Of a DNA stretch of 64,000 nt, positions 44,101 to 52,485 are shown in pieces. The stretch comes from Sunxiuqinia sp963974515 (GTDB taxonomy: Bacteria; Bacteroidota; Bacteroidia; Bacteroidales; Prolixibacteraceae): assembly GCF_963974515.1 (NCBI RefSeq), contig NZ_CAXBDD010000011.1, positions 9,228-73,227 of the forward strand. The letters are read 5' to 3'. Within the stretch, counting starts at the first letter, position 1. Each line of letters begins with the position of its first letter. The notes under the pieces are model-generated. The model did no database searches. It saw only the letters and a program-made list of their open reading frames with translations, and was not told the origin of the DNA. Position numbers and translations under genes: made by a program.

Positions 44101-44343
44101 GGGAATTCCGCGCACGGCTTCCTCGATACGGGAGGTGACGCCCTCCTCCATTTCAACGGGTGAAGCTCCGGGATAGAATACCGAAACGTAAATATTTTTT
44201 GACGGCCTTTCCGGAAAGAAAGACTTTTTCATGGTGTACATGCTTAACCCACCAACAACCAGCAGAAATACGATGATCAGGTTAGCATAGAACGGAAATC
44301 GTACAAAAATTTCAACTGCCTTTCTCATCTTGCTGCTTTTCAT
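41125..44343 (-). CDS. RND efflux transporter permease (AcrB/HAE1-like)
   Basis: 1072 residues from ATG 44343; ATG 44328 is also possible, and the open frame goes on to a TTG at 44382. Twelve membrane segments are arranged in the RND pattern: one at the start, five after about residue 320, one mid-protein and five at the end. The large periplasmic loops carry SFYPGASPVEMEEGVTSRIEEAVRGIPG-like blocks. The proton-relay segment LFGMILVIGILVDDGIVIGENIF contains the paired acidic residues. The 5' end overlaps the membrane-fusion gene, so translation is coupled. Substrate (drug, metal, lipid) is unknown, and no repressor gene is adjacent. Confidence 0.94.
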   Translation of the reverse strand: MKSSKMRKAVEIFVRFPFYANLIIVFLLVVGGLSMYTMKKSFFPERPSKNIYVSVFYPGASPVEMEEGVTSRIEEAVRGIPGIYEITSTSSENSARVQIEITGDIDIDETLIEVKNAVDGISSFPSAAERPIVFKQRTTSRALFLRMSGDVDLMTLKEYAQQVEEELLASGKVSQVDIYGFPQLEISVEAPEQNLLRYGLTFSDLQNAISQNNRDVSGGEIRSMKEELVIRLRSRSADPNKIGDIVLRANTDGSLIRIRDVAEVKKKFADVPTKSLRKGKPVITISVSKLIVEDLEEIDKYVHAYIEEFNAEHPGVEVGVTFSFLELLHSRLDLLYTNGLQGLILVVIALALMLSTRLALWVAWGIPASFLAMFIVANLMGVTINMISLFGMILVIGILVDDGIVIGENIFQHFEMGKSPMRAAIDGTVEVIPAVVTSVSTTIIAFSPLFFITGQMEMMREMAFIVCLSLFFSLFEAFLVLPAHIGNASVLSEKSMKSREKGFRKYSERMFNWLRDYAYDRVLKLIVQWRYIVIGVPLAMVLITAGLLGGQIIKTTFFPRMEFDSFNINLAFTPGQGEEQTMVYLQRFEEAVWEVNDELKEKYNDSIDIIDNAFVNMGTAFDGQETGAHAGNINVFPRNSEETGISTYEIINMVTEKVGPVLEAEKFTIGAQGRFGAPVSISLLSRNIEELELGRDFLMTRLEEMPQLKDVVDNNALGKQEVRLKLKPIAYMLGLDEATIANQVRQGFYGGQAQRIQEGRDELRIWVRYPREDRTSLGQMERMKIKTAAGEYPLAELVDYNLERGPVNIQRFNGRREIRVSAELSDPDASVTEILEQIEASVIPELAALHPGIQIEYQGQQKESQRNMGDMMIYFPMAFLIIVFILMINFKSFEQPLLILIMIPLAVLGSIWGHGIHGKPVSILSLWGIVALTGVIVNDAVVFLAKYNLLIERGMKVREAIVESGKNRLRPIILTTLTTSFGLFPLVLEKSFQAQFLIPMAISLVYGVAFGTLFILLFFPALIMILNDFRRVTHQLWHGRKFEAEEVEIAYLHSLRKLENGDKNVDSDKQIK

Positions 44344-45490
44344 TTTGAGTATTGCCACTCGCCTGAGCTCCCAGTATTTCAACCGGCGTGCGTTCCTTTA
44401 CATTGATCAGTGCTTCGGTAACCAGGTAAGTACCCTCTTCCAGCCCGTCAAAAATTAAGGTTGACGTGTTGACTTTAATTATATTGATTTGTCTTTTCTG
44501 CAAATAACCGTCGGCAACGGTAAAAACAGTGTTGGTATTGAACACCGCGCTGCGTGGTATTTCCATGGCATTTTTGATGGGATAGCCTGGAAACTCAACC
44601 GACAGGTACTCACCAGTCAGCATTTCGGCTCCGGCTTTCGAATCTACTTTCACGAATACACTCCTCGACTGGCTGTTTTGGTCTACAAAAGCAGCCTTCC
44701 TTACCACTGTTCCGTACAATTCACTCTGTCCGCTTTTGATCACCTTTACCCGGTCGCCCAGCTTAATCCATTTTGAAAATTCATTCTCCACCGGTACTTC
44801 CAGCTCCAGCAAGTCGGTACGAATCATTTTGGCTATCTGCCCGTTGGTATTCACATAAGCGCCTACTTCGTAATTCACCTCGGTAAATGTACCATCAAAA
44901 GGTGCATACATTGAGTGGCGTTCCAGCCGCTTCTCATTTTGCCGAATGCTGTAGTAATCGTTTAAGATACCTTGGCTGGCAAGGAATATTTTCAATTTTT
45001 CATTTTCGTATTCCGGCAGTTCTGGAAGCTCTTCATTCAGATCAATTTCATTAAAAAACTTCAAAAATACCTCATAACTATCCGGGAAATCAATTCTCAG
45101 ATCGGGTAAAATATTGGTCAGACTGTTCAGAAATATACTTTTCTTACTTTTTAGTTCCAACTCAACTTCATCTTTATAAATGGTCGCCAAATGCTGCCCT
45201 TTTTTAAATGACGCGCCTTTCTTCAGGCTCACTTGTCCGGCTTCAATTTTTCCAGCAGCTTCAGCAATCAATACGACTTCGTTACCTGAGATTACCCTGC
45301 CCTGCGCAGTCACTTCCGACGTAATGTCGCTATAAGCAACAGGCTGGGCAGCCACGTAGCGTTTTACATCAACCTCGGGGCGGGTCCCAGCTTCCGGCTT
45401 CATCGAAATAAAAAGTTTTGACAACAGTGCGGATCCGCCCAACAAAACAATGAGGGCTACAACAACAAAAGTAATTTTTCTCCAATTCAT
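44312..45490 (-). CDS. RND efflux periplasmic adaptor (membrane fusion protein)
   Basis: 392 residues. One N-terminal membrane anchor (about 6-30) is followed by a lipoyl-like half (GQVSLKKGASFKKGQHLATI), a helical hairpin, a second lipoyl half (YAPFDGTFTEVNYEVGAYVNTNGQIAKMI) and beta-barrel and membrane-proximal domains. It links the RND permease to the TolC duct. It is first in the minus-strand operon and overlaps the permease start by 17 or 32 bases, depending on which ATG is used. The C-terminal tail is Gln/Lys/Glu-rich. Confidence 0.93.
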   Translation of the reverse strand: MNWRKITFVVVALIVLLGGSALLSKLFISMKPEAGTRPEVDVKRYVAAQPVAYSDITSEVTAQGRVISGNEVVLIAEAAGKIEAGQVSLKKGASFKKGQHLATIYKDEVELELKSKKSIFLNSLTNILPDLRIDFPDSYEVFLKFFNEIDLNEELPELPEYENEKLKIFLASQGILNDYYSIRQNEKRLERHSMYAPFDGTFTEVNYEVGAYVNTNGQIAKMIRTDLLELEVPVENEFSKWIKLGDRVKVIKSGQSELYGTVVRKAAFVDQNSQSRSVFVKVDSKAGAEMLTGEYLSVEFPGYPIKNAMEIPRSAVFNTNTVFTVADGYLQKRQINIIKVNTSTLIFDGLEEGTYLVTEALINVKERTPVEILGAQASGNTQNEKQQDEKGS

Positions 45491-45792
45491 GTTATTCTGT
45501 TAATTGTTTTTAAGTCGTTCATTAAAACAAAACTCAGATAGAAATTCCCATTCTAAAAACCTGTTTAATTTTGCGGGTTGCAAACCTATTAAAAAATCGG
45601 GAATGATCCGTCTTTCTGGAAAGACAAACAACAGGCTACAAATGTAGTGTGCAATATCAAACAATGATTACAGCCCTTCAACCGGTAAAGTGTAAATAAT
45701 TCTAAATGGGCACAAAAAGAATGAGGATTTAACTCATCTTGTTAAAATTCAAAAACAAGGAACAATTAAGCTACGTGTAAAGCAGTTTTATT
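45491..45792. other. Divergent intergenic region, efflux operon and nadB
   Basis: About 300 bases with no gene. It should hold the minus-strand efflux promoter, which I could not place. The plus-strand nadB promoter element is listed next. Confidence 0.4.
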
Positions 45793-45800
45793 TACCTTTG
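45793..45800 (+). promoter_or_regulatory. -7 element of the nadB operon
   Basis: TACCTTTG, an exact match to TAnnTTTG, 32 bases before the nadB ATG. The -33 box is not evident. Confidence 0.5.
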
Positions 45801-45832
45801 CCGTTCTTATTTCATGTGAAGCTTCAAAACAA

Positions 45833-47404
45833 ATGCAAGTTTTAAATTTTGACACCATTGTCATTGGTAGCGGCCTGGCAGGTTTGTCTGCCGCCTACCA
45901 TGCTTCCAAATACGGAACTGTGGCTATCATTACAAAATCGCAGCTCGACACGAGCAATTCTTATTACGCCCAAGGCGGAATCGCCGGGGCTATCGACAAG
46001 GAAGACTCTCCAGAATTACACCTACACGACACGATTGTTGCCGGGCGGGGCCTTTGCGAAGAAGAGGCCGTCAGAATCCTTGTAACCGAAGGGCGCGAAC
46101 GAATTCTAGAGCTGATCGATATGGGAATGAAATTTGACCAGATGGAAGGCAACTATGTTCTGGGGCTGGAAGGCGGACACAGCAAGCGCCGAATTTTGCA
46201 TTCCGGAGGAGACGCCACAGGTAAGGAAATTACTGGTTTTATGCTGCAAAAAGTTCGGGAACAAAAAGACATCACTTCATTTGAATATACAGCCGTTACT
46301 AAACTCCTGATCGAAAACAGTCAATGCTGTGGCGTTCAGGCCATCGACTTTCCTTCGGGAAAAAATATCATTTTCAAGGGCAAAGCCAGCATTTTGGCAA
46401 CCGGCGGCCTCTCGCGGCTATTCAGCCGAACCACCAACCCACACACCGCAACTGGCGACGGCATTGCCTTGGCCTATGAAGCAGGAGCGCAACTGGCGGA
46501 CATGGAATTCATCCAGTTTCACCCATCGGCTCTTTACTTGAAAGACCAGGATGCCTTTTTAATCAGTGAAGCCGTTCGGGGCGAAGGAGCGTGGCTGCTG
46601 AATACAAATGGCGAACGTTTCATGAAAGATATTCATCCGCTGGCCGAACTGGCTCCCCGGGACATTGTGGCCTTTTCGATTTACAAGCAGATGCAAAAAC
46701 AACAAAGTCCGCACATCTACCTGTCGATGAAACATTTGGATGCGACCAAAACGAAAGCACGTTTTTCAACCATTTATAATAAGTTGAAAGAATACGGGTA
46801 CGACATGACCGCCGACCTGTTGCCTATTGCTCCCGCGGCCCATTACATGGTTGGAGGTATTAAAACCGATTTGAATGGAGAAACCAACATTCCGGGTCTT
46901 TTTGCCTGTGGTGAAGTAGCCTCCACCGGAGTGATGGGCGCGAACCGATTGGCCAGTAACTCATTGCTCGAATGCCTTGTTTTTGGGAAAAGAGCCAGTG
47001 AGCAAGCCGCCAAACGAAAACCAAACGAACTCAGTCAAGCGGAGCAACAACCTCTGACCAACGACATCAAAAATGAACAGGCCTTCCTGGAGATCAAAAA
47101 TGAAATAGCCGATTTGATGTCGCAAAAGGTGGGCATTGTCCGCAGCGGGGAAAAGCTTCGCGAAACGATTGCACAGCTTGAAGCTATTGGACAACAGATT
47201 CCGCGAACAATCTCCGACTACAACGAACTGAAAACCTGGCACATTCAACAAATCTGCCTGTTAATTGCCCAATCTGCGCTTCTGCGCGAAGAGAGCCGGG
47301 GTGGGCATATCCGCGAAGACTTTCAGCACGAATCACCTGATTTCAGGCTGCATATCATTCAACAAAAGAATCAAGAACCTTTTTTTATTCCGATTCAAAA
47401 ATGA
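45833..47404 (+). CDS. nadB: L-aspartate oxidase
   Basis: 523 residues. FAD-binding VIGSGLAGLSAAYHA is at the N-terminus, SNSYYAQGGIAGAI at about residue 45, then GGHSKRRILHSGGDATGKEI, RTTNPHTATGDGIALAYEAGA, FIQFHPSAL and EAVRGEGAWLLN. This set distinguishes NadB from succinate dehydrogenase flavoproteins. It oxidises aspartate to iminoaspartate, the first step of de novo NAD synthesis. The stop overlaps the nadC start by four bases. nadA, the partner enzyme, is not in the window. The C-terminal helical domain (residues about 400-520) is complete. Confidence 0.96.
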   Translation: MQVLNFDTIVIGSGLAGLSAAYHASKYGTVAIITKSQLDTSNSYYAQGGIAGAIDKEDSPELHLHDTIVAGRGLCEEEAVRILVTEGRERILELIDMGMKFDQMEGNYVLGLEGGHSKRRILHSGGDATGKEITGFMLQKVREQKDITSFEYTAVTKLLIENSQCCGVQAIDFPSGKNIIFKGKASILATGGLSRLFSRTTNPHTATGDGIALAYEAGAQLADMEFIQFHPSALYLKDQDAFLISEAVRGEGAWLLNTNGERFMKDIHPLAELAPRDIVAFSIYKQMQKQQSPHIYLSMKHLDATKTKARFSTIYNKLKEYGYDMTADLLPIAPAAHYMVGGIKTDLNGETNIPGLFACGEVASTGVMGANRLASNSLLECLVFGKRASEQAAKRKPNELSQAEQQPLTNDIKNEQAFLEIKNEIADLMSQKVGIVRSGEKLRETIAQLEAIGQQIPRTISDYNELKTWHIQQICLLIAQSALLREESRGGHIREDFQHESPDFRLHIIQQKNQEPFFIPIQK

Positions 47405-48246
47405 TGACCACCAACGAACTTGAAGCAGCCAGGACGCTAATCAACCTGGCACTGGAAGAAGATGTTGCTACCGGCGACATCACCACAGACAACCTGATTC
47501 CGGCGACCACACGGCGTAAGGCTTACATGATTGCCAAAGCCGACGGAGTTATAGCCGGACTGCCCCTCGCTGAAATGGTTTTTCGCCAGCTCGATGAAAG
47601 CCTGGTCTGGGAACCTCAGGTGAAAGAAGGCGCACGGGTAAGCAACGGAACCGTCTTGGTGCGCTTTGAAGCTTCGTACCGGGCCTTGCTGACTGCCGAG
47701 CGCACAGCGCTAAACTTCTTCCAACGCCTGTCTGGCATCGCCACCATGTCGGCCAAATACGCCGATGAAGTAAAAGGAACAAATACGGTGATTCTGGACA
47801 CCCGTAAGACCCTCCCGGGATTCCGGATGCTAGATAAATATGCCGTCAGAACCGGAGGCGCAACCAACCACCGCATTGGCTTGTTTGATATGGTCATGAT
47901 CAAAGATAATCACATTGAAGTAGCCGGAGGAATTACCCAGGCTGTGAAACAAATTAAGGCCAAAGTTCCTTCAAATATCAAAATCGAAGTGGAAACAACC
48001 AACCTGAAACAGGTAGAAGAAGCACTCGCTGCCGGTGCCGACATCATTATGCTCGACAATATGGACAATGAGACCATGTTAAAAGCGGTTCAAGTCATCC
48101 AGGGAAAAGCCAAAGTTGAAGCTTCAGGCAACATGACACTGGAACGAATCAGGGGAGTAGCTTCTACAGGTGTGGATTACATCTCCATCGGAGCGCTTAC
48201 ACATTCGGTACAGGCCATGGATATTAGTCAGCGATTGGAAGAATAA
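47401..48246 (+). CDS. nadC: Quinolinate phosphoribosyltransferase (decarboxylating)
   Basis: 281 residues, starting in an ATGA overlap with nadB; a second ATG follows at once. An N-terminal sandwich domain (ALEEDVATGDITTDNLIP) leads into the barrel with LTAERTALNFFQRLSGIAT, DTRKTLPGFRMLDKYAV, GGATNHRIGLFDMVMIKDNH, EVETTNLKQ and MLDN. These are the quinolinate and PRPP binding residues of the family. It converts quinolinate and PRPP to nicotinate mononucleotide. The next gene, coaX, starts one base after its stop. Confidence 0.97.
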   Translation: MMTTNELEAARTLINLALEEDVATGDITTDNLIPATTRRKAYMIAKADGVIAGLPLAEMVFRQLDESLVWEPQVKEGARVSNGTVLVRFEASYRALLTAERTALNFFQRLSGIATMSAKYADEVKGTNTVILDTRKTLPGFRMLDKYAVRTGGATNHRIGLFDMVMIKDNHIEVAGGITQAVKQIKAKVPSNIKIEVETTNLKQVEEALAAGADIIMLDNMDNETMLKAVQVIQGKAKVEASGNMTLERIRGVASTGVDYISIGALTHSVQAMDISQRLEE

Positions 48247-48247
48247 A

Positions 48248-48982
48248 ATGAATTTAGTTATTGATATCGGAAACAGCCGCATCAAACTGGCACTGTTCAG
48301 TGAACGTGATCTCATGTTTAACGTACCGCTGGACGAACTGAAGCCGGAACACATTCAGGTTCTGCTGAATGAACACGATGACCTGAAGAACGCTATTGTT
48401 TCCTCCGTCCGCGAATATCCCGAAGAGCTAAGGAGCTTCCTTGAAAACTCATTTGAAAACTTTATTGAGCTGAACGCTAACACGCCTGTGCCAATTACCA
48501 ATTGTTATGAAACACCGGAAACGCTGGGCAAAGACCGACTGGCTGCTGCTGTTGGTGCCATCGAACTGTTTCCCGGCAAAAATGTATTGGTGATTGATGC
48601 GGGCACCGCAATCACCTATGAAATTGTAACCGCAGAAAACGAATACCTGGGTGGAAACATATCGCCGGGTCTGGCAACACGATTCAAGGCACTTCATCAG
48701 TTCACCGGGAAACTCCCTCTTCTTCAGCCAACTGATGATTTTCCAGTACTGGGCACAAATACACAATCGGCCATTCAGGCGGGAGTGCAGGTTGGCTTAT
48801 TGTTCGAGGTTCAACAATACATTGATTACTTTAACACTATTTACGAAAATTTAGAAATCATTATTACTGGGGGCGATGCTAAATTCTTTGATAAGAAGTT
48901 AAAAAATTCCATCTTTGTACACTTTAATTTAACGCTCATCGGTTTAAACAGAATTCTGGAATATAATGTTAAGAAAACTTAG
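48248..48982 (+). CDS. coaX: Type III pantothenate kinase
   Basis: 244 residues from ATG 48248. The frame is open further upstream into nadC, but only this start gives the N-terminal phosphate loop MNLVIDIGNSRIKLALF. Further ASKHA-fold motifs are LGKDRLAAAVGA, VIDAGTAITYEIV and GGNISPGLATRFKAL, all typical of CoaX. It phosphorylates pantothenate, the committed step to coenzyme A. Type III enzymes need a monovalent cation and are not feedback inhibited by CoA. It is one base from nadC and overlaps the next gene by 17 bases. Confidence 0.95.
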   Translation: MNLVIDIGNSRIKLALFSERDLMFNVPLDELKPEHIQVLLNEHDDLKNAIVSSVREYPEELRSFLENSFENFIELNANTPVPITNCYETPETLGKDRLAAAVGAIELFPGKNVLVIDAGTAITYEIVTAENEYLGGNISPGLATRFKALHQFTGKLPLLQPTDDFPVLGTNTQSAIQAGVQVGLLFEVQQYIDYFNTIYENLEIIITGGDAKFFDKKLKNSIFVHFNLTLIGLNRILEYNVKKT

Positions 48983-50246
48983 AGGAATCTTCATCAGTGG
49001 ATTATTCATTGTCATTGGTTTGACTTCATCCGCACAAAATAATAACACATCATCGCCATTTTCACGTTTCGGATTAGGTGACCTTCACCCTTACTCCTAC
49101 GGACGTTTTGCCGGCATGGGTGGTGCATCGCTGGGAAGCCGGCACCAGGTGCAGATCAATACGGCCAACCCGGCATCGTACGGTGCGATCGACAGTTTAT
49201 CTTTTATCTTTGAGTTTGGTGCCGACGGCCGGATCTCGGAATACAAGTCTGAAACTAATAAATTTACGACCAACGATTTCAACTTCAGGTATTTCTCCTT
49301 CAGTTTCCCGGTGACCCGTTGGGCTGCGGCAACCATGGGTGTTTCGCCCTATGCGGATAAAGGCTATGAGATTTATGTCGAAGAAAATGAACCCGGCATT
49401 GGACGGGTTGGATACAGCTACTTTGGAACAGGAACACTATCCAAGGCCTACTTTGGTGCGGGCTTTAACCTGACCGATGCGCTTTCGGTGGGAGCCAACG
49501 TGTACTACCTATTTGGCACACTCAATCAGAATAACTCCATTTATTTCATTGATGACCAGGAACAATATGGATTCAGTGAAACAGAACAAACCCGCTTGCG
49601 TGATTTTGCCTATCTGCTTGGTGCTCAGTATGATATCAAGTTTAAAAATAACCAATTCTTAACCCTCGGCGTCACATTTGAGAAAAAAGCCAATTTCACA
49701 GCTTTCCACACCTTGAATCAGCAGAAAGTTTTGAATTACGCTGGAAGTGTTCTGACCGACTCAATTAAGACAATTATTGATGACCCTGGTAAAATACAGT
49801 TGCCTTCAAGTTTTGGAGTTGGCGTTTCCTATACCCGGCTAAACAAACTGGAGGTTAATGCCGACTACTATTTTTCGAAATGGAGCGATGCCCGCTTTTA
49901 TGGCAGTGCGGTTCCTGAATTGACTAACCAAACCCGGATCAGTCTGGGAGCAGAATATATTCCAGAAGAAGCCTCGATCCGAAGTTACTTTAAACGTGTG
50001 CGTTATCGGGCCGGATTCCACATCGACAAATCACACTTAAAAATTAATAACCAGCAACTTAACGAAACTGGCATGAGTTTTGGTGTTGGATTACCAGTCA
50101 CGCGTTCTAAGTCAACGATCAATTTAGCTGTAGAATTTGGTAGGAGGGGAACCATCAAGGATAACCTGATTCGGGAAAATTATACCAAAATAAGCTTATA
50201 TTTGAACTTGTTTGACCGATGGTTTGTCCAACGCAAATTTGACTAA
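48966..50246 (+). CDS. Outer-membrane beta-barrel protein (porin/FadL-like)
   Basis: 426 residues. Signal peptide with SSAQ cleavage, then SPFSRFGLGDLHPYSYGRFAGMGGASLGSR and repeated amphipathic strands with aromatic ends (FNFRYFSFSFPV, AYFGAGFNLTDALSVGANVYYLFG). The Gly-rich MGGAS opening resembles OmpP1/FadL-like transport barrels, but the similarity is general. The place between coaX and the TPR/LptC genes is a recurring Bacteroidota arrangement, which points to a role in the envelope. It overlaps coaX by 17 bases. Exact function unknown. Confidence 0.8.
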   Translation: MLRKLRGIFISGLFIVIGLTSSAQNNNTSSPFSRFGLGDLHPYSYGRFAGMGGASLGSRHQVQINTANPASYGAIDSLSFIFEFGADGRISEYKSETNKFTTNDFNFRYFSFSFPVTRWAAATMGVSPYADKGYEIYVEENEPGIGRVGYSYFGTGTLSKAYFGAGFNLTDALSVGANVYYLFGTLNQNNSIYFIDDQEQYGFSETEQTRLRDFAYLLGAQYDIKFKNNQFLTLGVTFEKKANFTAFHTLNQQKVLNYAGSVLTDSIKTIIDDPGKIQLPSSFGVGVSYTRLNKLEVNADYYFSKWSDARFYGSAVPELTNQTRISLGAEYIPEEASIRSYFKRVRYRAGFHIDKSHLKINNQQLNETGMSFGVGLPVTRSKSTINLAVEFGRRGTIKDNLIRENYTKISLYLNLFDRWFVQRKFD

Positions 50247-50276
50247 TTAAAAAAATGTAATTAAAATATATTGATC

Positions 50277-51911
50277 ATGAAACCTTTATTTTCCAAAACA
50301 ATCTTGCTTACTGTAGCACTCGTAGCGATGACAAGCTATACCGTTATTGCGCAGAGAGTTATCAAGGGCACCGTTTACCGGGGAGGTGAACCTGCCGCCG
50401 GGGTCACTGTTGAAGCCCACAGATCATCGGGTACTTTTATGACCAGCTTTGATGGCAAATATGAAATAGAAGTCAGTGACAAGTCGAAATACATCGAATT
50501 TACCTTCATCGATGACCGAAGAAAACTGGACATCGAGGGAAACAACAGCAACGTGATTAACTTTAGTTTCGATGGCGAAATTCCTGTCAAAGGTAAAGGA
50601 GTTGTTGTTGAAGGAGGCGTTGATCTGCGCACTAGCGAGGAACTGGTGAAAGCAAAAGAGCGCGACTTCATGACTAACTTGTCCATGTACGACCAGTTCT
50701 ACAAGCAGGATGATTACGAGTCGGCTTTGGAACCTTGGAGAAAAGTCTACTACAAATACCCAAAGTCAACCATAAACTTATACATCCATGGTGGCAGAAT
50801 GTATGAAGCATTCATTGAGAATACCAGTGACTGGAGCGAAAAAAATACCCTGATTGACTCGCTGATGTCCATCTATGAAAAACGGATTACCTACTTTAAT
50901 CAAGAAGGATATGTTCGTGGACGCCAAGGGACTGACCTATTGAAATTTAAATTGGCCAATGAAAACCTGGATGACGATCAGCTGAAATCAATTTTGAAAG
51001 AAGGCTACAGTTTGTTGGAACAATCCATTGAACTCGAAAAAAATCAAACCGAGGCTGCCGTATTGGTTGTTTTTATGCAGGCTACAAAACGTTTGTTCCT
51101 GATGGGCGAACTACCGAAAGAAAAAGTGGCAGCAAACTACCAGAAAGCTTCTGCGATTGTAAATAACTACCTGAAAGAAGAGCCAGACAGCGAAAAATAT
51201 ACCACCTCAAAAGAATTGATCGATGGCTTATTCCAAACCAGTGGTGCTGCGGACTGTGAAGCACTGATTGCACTTTACGAACCCCAGTTTGAGCAAATTT
51301 CTCAGAATGTAGACGAACTGAAAAAAATGCTTCGGATTCTGGAACGCCGGGATTGTACCGACAGTCCGTTATTTGCTCAAGCGTCAGATAGACTTTATGA
51401 CCTGGATCCTTCAGCAGAAGCGGCGTTTAACATGGCCCGCCTATTTGTCAAGCGCGACCAGTTTGAGCGTGCAAAAGAATATTACAACAACGCCATAGAG
51501 GCAGAAACTGACAAGGAGTTGTTGGCCAAGTACTACTACGAGTTGGGCTTGTTCATTTTCGCCAAGGAACACGACTTTCAAAAGTCACGCAACCTGGCCC
51601 GCAAAGCCATTGAGAACAACCCGAATTCAGGGCGCGCCTACATCCTAATTGGTGATATCTATGCGCAATATAGTAAACACTATGGCGAAACCGACGTCGA
51701 GCACCTGTCGCTTTACTGGTTGGCAACGGATTATTATCAGAAAGCAAAACGTGTCGATCCGGAAGTATTTACGCAAGCCAATGAAAAGATCAACATTTAC
51801 AAACAGTATTTCCCAAACAAAGAAACCTTGTTCTTCGAAGGATATACGGAAGGACAAAGCTATAAAATTGGCAGCTGGATTAATGAAACAACAACCGTAC
51901 GTGTTAAGTAA
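50277..51911 (+). CDS. Secreted TPR protein with carboxypeptidase-regulatory-like N-domain
   Basis: 544 residues from ATG 50277; the frame starts two codons earlier at TTG. Signal peptide to about residue 26. Residues 28-105 are a CarboxypepD_reg-like beta sandwich (IKGTVYRGGEPAAGVTVEAHRSSG, FDGKYEIEV). From about 125 on it is all-helical with TPR-type repeats (YYNNAIEAETDKELLAKYYYELGLFIF, ARKAIENNPNSGRAYILIGDIYAQ). It is probably a periplasmic scaffold. Its 3' end overlaps the LptC start by 29 bases, which ties it to envelope lipid export. No defined family function. Confidence 0.82.
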   Translation: MKPLFSKTILLTVALVAMTSYTVIAQRVIKGTVYRGGEPAAGVTVEAHRSSGTFMTSFDGKYEIEVSDKSKYIEFTFIDDRRKLDIEGNNSNVINFSFDGEIPVKGKGVVVEGGVDLRTSEELVKAKERDFMTNLSMYDQFYKQDDYESALEPWRKVYYKYPKSTINLYIHGGRMYEAFIENTSDWSEKNTLIDSLMSIYEKRITYFNQEGYVRGRQGTDLLKFKLANENLDDDQLKSILKEGYSLLEQSIELEKNQTEAAVLVVFMQATKRLFLMGELPKEKVAANYQKASAIVNNYLKEEPDSEKYTTSKELIDGLFQTSGAADCEALIALYEPQFEQISQNVDELKKMLRILERRDCTDSPLFAQASDRLYDLDPSAEAAFNMARLFVKRDQFERAKEYYNNAIEAETDKELLAKYYYELGLFIFAKEHDFQKSRNLARKAIENNPNSGRAYILIGDIYAQYSKHYGETDVEHLSLYWLATDYYQKAKRVDPEVFTQANEKINIYKQYFPNKETLFFEGYTEGQSYKIGSWINETTTVRVK

Positions 51912-52479
51912 AAAAACACAACACCGATATTATAAAGGAAGCATTGCAATTCTCTTCATGGGAATTGCGATGCTTTTCTTTTCATGTGCCAACAAGATTG
52001 AAAAAATAAAAGAATTCTCATCCGGTGAAAACATGGCTGGCATCGAAGCTGAAAACTACGAGATGATCCATTCCGACTCCACAATTATTCGGTTTAAGTT
52101 AATCACTCCAAAACTCATTCGTTTCGACAAAGCCGAAGATCCCTTCATCGAGTTTCCGCAGGGGGTAGAGATTGAACGCTACAATGAGCAGATGGAGCAG
52201 ATTGCCAGTATCACGTCAAACTATGCCCGATACTATGAGGTCGACGGCAAGTGGGAAGCGAAAAACAATGTGGTGGCCGTCAATCCACAAGGCGACACAC
52301 TGAAAACTGAACATCTGATCTGGGAAGAAAAAAAAGCAAAGATCTATTCTGAACAATTTGTAAAAATCATACGTAAAGATCAGGTAATTACAGGTATTGG
52401 ATTTGAGTCGGACCAAAATTTATCCAACTGGAAAATAAAGAATCCCAAAGGACCATTATATATCGATGTTCAAGAATAA
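51883..52479 (+). CDS. lptC: LPS export periplasmic protein LptC
   Basis: 198 residues from ATG 51883, which lies inside the 3' end of the TPR gene; a later ATG at 51958 would still leave the lipoprotein signal. A hydrophobic segment ends in LFFSCA, a lipobox, so this copy looks lipidated instead of helix-anchored as in E. coli. The rest is a single LptC/OstA beta jelly roll (YEMIHSDSTIIRFKLITPKLIRF, TSNYARYYEVDGKWEAKNNVVAVN, GDTLKTEHLIWEEKKAKIYSEQFV). It bridges LptBFG to LptA in LPS transport. The CNNM/CBS gene starts six bases after its stop. Confidence 0.85.
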   Translation: MKQQPYVLSKKTQHRYYKGSIAILFMGIAMLFFSCANKIEKIKEFSSGENMAGIEAENYEMIHSDSTIIRFKLITPKLIRFDKAEDPFIEFPQGVEIERYNEQMEQIASITSNYARYYEVDGKWEAKNNVVAVNPQGDTLKTEHLIWEEKKAKIYSEQFVKIIRKDQVITGIGFESDQNLSNWKIKNPKGPLYIDVQE

Positions 52480-52485
52480 CAGCGC